NCBI GenBank assembly: GCA_003162415.1
Contig: PMOL01000005.1
Location: forward strand, 62,001-126,000
Source of the DNA: Candidatus Dormiibacterota bacterium
Lineage (GTDB): Bacteria > Chloroflexota > Dormibacteria > Aeolococcales > Aeolococcaceae
Direction of reading: 5' to 3'
DNA length: 64,000 nucleotides
Both the position numbers and the translations under genes were made by a program. The notes under the pieces were generated by a model. The model was not told where the DNA came from and made no database searches. It saw only the letters and a program-made list of their open reading frames with translations. Of the stretch, positions 61,219 through 64,000 are shown in pieces. Within the stretch, counting starts at the first letter, position 1; the number at the start of each line of letters is the position of its first letter.

Positions 61219-63243
61219 ATGCCACTTCGCCCGGAAGACGTTGAGACTGCTTCCGCTGGTCAGATGGCAGCAGCATGTAATGACCTTCCTTTCGTACGAC
61301 TTGTGGCTGGGCCTGGAACGGGCAAATCCGCTTCCATTGAGGAGCGGTTCCACTGGCTCCGAGAAAATGGGTTCGACCTTCGGAATGTCTTTGGCGTTTC
61401 GTTCACGCGCGCTGCCGCCCGAGACTTGCGGACTCGAGCAACGAAGCGTTGCCGCCGTGATGGCGCAGATGTTGCAGCCGAGGATGTGCGGGTTAGCACC
61501 CTTCACTCCTTGGCGCTCTCGGTCCTATGGCGAGCTCATCTCCTCGAGACGTACCCAGTACGGCCGGTAGTTCTCGATGACTGGGAAGTCGAAAACATTT
61601 TCGACAACGAGTTCAGGGAGCAGAGCCCAATGCCCAAGAAAAGGGCAGAGGATATCCGTCGCGAACAGGAAGCCTTTTGGAGCACCGGTGAATGGGATCC
61701 GGCTAACTATATTCAGCCGGATCCGCCTATCACTGCAGTCGAGCACGCGGCCTTCAGAGCCTTTCACGTACCAACCACGCAAACTTACGCGTGCGTGCTT
61801 CCGGGGGAACTCATTCGACTATGCATCGAACAGATCGAGGCCGGATTGCTTGACCCAGCGAACCTTGTAGACATGCTGGAGTTGATCGTCGACGAGTATC
61901 AAGATCTGAACCCGATGGATCTCCAGTTTGTCGATTCGATAGCGGATGGGGGCGTCAGGCTTTTTGTCGCCGGAGACGACGATCAGAGCATCTACGCCTT
62001 TCGTTTTGCTTCTCCTGCAGGCCTCCAAGAGTTCCTGACGAGGCACCCGGGCGCTGGTGATCACGTTCTCACGGGGTGTTTTCGATGCGCAACTGCAATC
62101 GTAAACGCAGCCAATGCGCTCATCACTGACTATGGCGGATATGGGCGCATTCCAAAAATCCTTTCGTCTCTCTGGACGACCGCAATCCCGCCTGTCGAAG
62201 GAGTGGTGCATCGTTGGTACTTCACTACCCACACCGCGGAAGCTGCGGCCATCGCTGCCTCCTGTGCCAGTTTGTTAGAAGCAGGACTTCTGCCCTCTGA
62301 CATCCTCGTTCTACTGTCCAGCCGTCAACTATTTCCCGCCATAAAGAAAGAGTTCGAGAGCAATGGACTCCCGTTTCAGCCGCCGAAAGAGGAATCCTGG
62401 ACTGACTCAGATGCAGGACGCTTCTTGCTTGGCGTACTCAGAGTTGTTTGTTCTCAAGCGGACTATGTTGCGCATCGCCTTATCCTCGGGTGCCGGCGAG
62501 GGGTGGGGGTCAAGACGTGCAGGGATATCGTTGAGCGGGTGGTTGCTAACAACCTCAACTATGCCGATGTCTTCCGCCAGATCCCGCCACCTGGAGGCTT
62601 CACGGGACGGCTGAGAACCGCCATCGATAGCACGCGGCAGGTTATCGAGACCGTTGCGGAGTGGACGGGAAATGACGCGCTAGGCGAAAGGCGCGAATCA
62701 CTGGCCACCCTACTCCTAGACGCCAGATCGGCCGCCGAAAGTGCGGAGTGGGAGGAGTTGGCCGCAACCCTTCCTGATGGCATGACTCTCGCAGAGCTGA
62801 GGGACTATATCTGGACGGATACTGAGGATCAGCGGCAAACACAACTTGCTGGAGTGCTTGAGCGCCTTGATATGGATCCGCCGAGTACTCCGTCGGATTC
62901 CGGCATACGTGTCATGACAATGCATGGAGCTAAGGGTCTGCAAGGCAAGGTGGTATTCATACCCGGCCTTGAGGAGCAGGTTCTCCCCAGCGCTCGCAAT
63001 GCAGAGAGGGCCGGGTTGGTTCTTGAGGGGGCTCGCCTCCTCTATGTGTCGATCACCCGCGCTCAAGCAGCCGTCGTCCTCTCATGGGCTTCACGCAGAT
63101 TCATTGCGGGGGCATCGGTTGTACATCACGCTTCCCGCTATGCAGCCCATCTCGGCGGCGCGTTCGAAAGGCGAACCCAAAGCCTCACCTCCGCGGAGGT
63201 AGCAACGATCATGCAGGCAATCCAGGAGATGTCCGAGGTATAG
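61219..63243 (+). CDS. UvrD/Rep-type superfamily 1 helicase
   Basis: 674 residues. Motif I AGPGTGKSASIEERF (residues 30-44), Ia VSFTRAAARDLRTRA, II VDEYQDLNPMD, III VAGDDDQSIYAFRFA, V RVMTMHGAKGLQGKVVFIPG and VI LLYVSITRAQA are all present, so it should be an active 3'-5' DNA helicase or translocase. It is slightly shorter than UvrD/PcrA and has no fused nuclease domain. Base composition looks less GC-rich than the rest of the window, suggesting separate acquisition. Repair or defence roles are both possible. Confidence 0.92.
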   Translation: MPLRPEDVETASAGQMAAACNDLPFVRLVAGPGTGKSASIEERFHWLRENGFDLRNVFGVSFTRAAARDLRTRATKRCRRDGADVAAEDVRVSTLHSLALSVLWRAHLLETYPVRPVVLDDWEVENIFDNEFREQSPMPKKRAEDIRREQEAFWSTGEWDPANYIQPDPPITAVEHAAFRAFHVPTTQTYACVLPGELIRLCIEQIEAGLLDPANLVDMLELIVDEYQDLNPMDLQFVDSIADGGVRLFVAGDDDQSIYAFRFASPAGLQEFLTRHPGAGDHVLTGCFRCATAIVNAANALITDYGGYGRIPKILSSLWTTAIPPVEGVVHRWYFTTHTAEAAAIAASCASLLEAGLLPSDILVLLSSRQLFPAIKKEFESNGLPFQPPKEESWTDSDAGRFLLGVLRVVCSQADYVAHRLILGCRRGVGVKTCRDIVERVVANNLNYADVFRQIPPPGGFTGRLRTAIDSTRQVIETVAEWTGNDALGERRESLATLLLDARSAAESAEWEELAATLPDGMTLAELRDYIWTDTEDQRQTQLAGVLERLDMDPPSTPSDSGIRVMTMHGAKGLQGKVVFIPGLEEQVLPSARNAERAGLVLEGARLLYVSITRAQAAVVLSWASRRFIAGASVVHHASRYAAHLGGAFERRTQSLTSAEVATIMQAIQEMSEV

Positions 63244-63671
63244 AACGCTGGAGGTGACCGACAGGTGTACCCGGCTAGGCTAGGTCGCAGCCTAGCTCTG
63301 TGGATTCCCGCCCGCCGGTGATAGAGCCCAGCGGCCGAACAGCACCGCAAGGGTGATGGCTCGTTTCTCTACACCCACGAGGCGCCCATCAGGATGTGGG
63401 GACTTCAGTCGTCTATGCCATCGTCTAAATTCAGAAAACCTTTGTGGAGCGCCACTTATTTCGAGGGCAAGTAGCGGTTAGCGTCGGGGATTATCGCGTC
63501 TGACTTTCGCGGCTGACGACACGGCTCGTAGGTCAAATACACCCACCTGGCGAGGAGCGAGCGTCGATGAGACATTTGGGGATGCGAATAATGTCGGTGA
63601 AAGAGCAAACCCGCTCATGTGGCCAGCGCTGGCCGTCGCGACCCAGATTCCGCCAGCTGGCGCCCGAAACC
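63244..63671. other. Stretch without a convincing gene
   Basis: No ORF here has credible composition, and no RNA gene or strong repeat was seen. It separates the helicase from the small minus-strand ORF at 63672. Confidence 0.35.
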
Positions 63672-63881
63672 TTAGTCCACGACCTCCGCAGCCCAGCCGC
63701 TCTCGAGGGCGATAGTAGCTATGAGCTTGGGCAAGCCAAGGGAATTGGGAGCTTCTTCGAACACTTCCACTACGCGCGCCTGCCTGCTCCCCAGGTTCAC
63801 CAAGGTCGCTTTGTCGTAGCGACGCACGAGGCGTAGACCGCTTCCCTCAGCCTGTCCCAAGTCCACAATCTCCACGGCCAC
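63672..63881 (-). CDS. Small hypothetical protein
   Basis: 69 residues from a GTG (MAVEIVDLGQAEGSGLRLVR). Composition is protein-like (RYDKATLVNLGSRQARVVEV, PNSLGLPKLIATIALESGW) with alternating strands and helices. There is no family match and no strong ribosome site; an earlier start in another frame is possible. The overlapping plus-strand frame is less convincing. Confidence 0.4.
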   Translation of the reverse strand: MAVEIVDLGQAEGSGLRLVRRYDKATLVNLGSRQARVVEVFEEAPNSLGLPKLIATIALESGWAAEVVD

Positions 63882-64000
63882 GATCTCATGGTGCCATATT
63901 CGAACATCGGTACGGCTCGCACCATGGTCCGCCGCAGCACGATGCTCCCATGTGGTGATGGGCCCTGTTTGAGAGGGCGAACGTCTGTGTGATAAGGTTT

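Overview
The window is high-GC bacterial DNA (high by eye; not computed), densely coding, with many GTG/TTG starts and several start codons lying within about 10 nt of a plausible -10 box (leaderless style). The gene content suggests a Gram-positive-like terrabacterial lineage such as Chloroflexota/Dormibacterota or a deep actinobacterium: an AdoCbl-dependent class II ribonucleotide reductase, a stand-alone methylmalonyl-CoA mutase B12 subunit, an actinobacterial Holin-X protein, a PrgI/VirB4-type pair, OtsA and L25/Ctc. The phylum is an inference; no rRNA or other decisive marker is present.

Positions 1-29,700 look like ordinary chromosome. In order: an ADP-ribosylglycohydrolase-like gene, the B12-binding subunit, L25, an MscS channel, a histidine phosphatase, an HspR-like MerR regulator, CorA behind an attenuator-like leader, QueC, a response regulator divergent from an aquaporin around a perfect palindrome, a sensory cluster (XRE-MEDS, PAS-PAS-LuxR, PAS-GGDEF-EAL, Crp-like), a CADD/TenA-like protein, an ArsR-SRPBCC pair, nrdJ with two NrdR-like boxes, a VirB4-like ATPase with a PrgI-MinD fusion, an aldehyde dehydrogenase, an alpha/beta hydrolase, OtsA, a holin-X pair, a thioesterase and tRNA-Gln(CTG).

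Positions 29,706-60,000 look like a composite integrative island in that tRNA gene. A tyrosine recombinase follows the tRNA. The tRNA 3' end recurs as a 24-bp core at 36,878-36,901 and as a perfect 34-bp direct repeat at 59,967-60,000. A block of about 150-180 bp, adjacent to att-like sequence, occurs three times (34,669; 35,851; 59,821), which suggests repeated integration of related elements. The left part (30-37 kb) is gene-poor: small XRE proteins, a PadR regulator with a duplicated promoter/operator, and a membrane protein. The right part carries two YceI/LuxR-ATPase pairs, a lipoprotein, a MocR regulator divergent from an OppA-C-B transporter without ATPases, and an eight-gene operon (51,730-59,806).

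That operon encodes a diverged class II aldolase, TPP-dependent E1 alpha and beta, a lipoyl carrier without the E2 catalytic domain, a RhaD-like aldolase fused to a short-chain dehydrogenase, a SorC regulator, a PfkB kinase and a D-lyxose isomerase. It reads as an isomerase-kinase-aldolase sugar pathway whose C2/C3 aldehyde product may be oxidised by the dehydrogenase domain and/or the lipoate-linked complex. Beyond the island are a truncated integrase, an unknown protein and a UvrD-like helicase, which may be another layer of acquired DNA.
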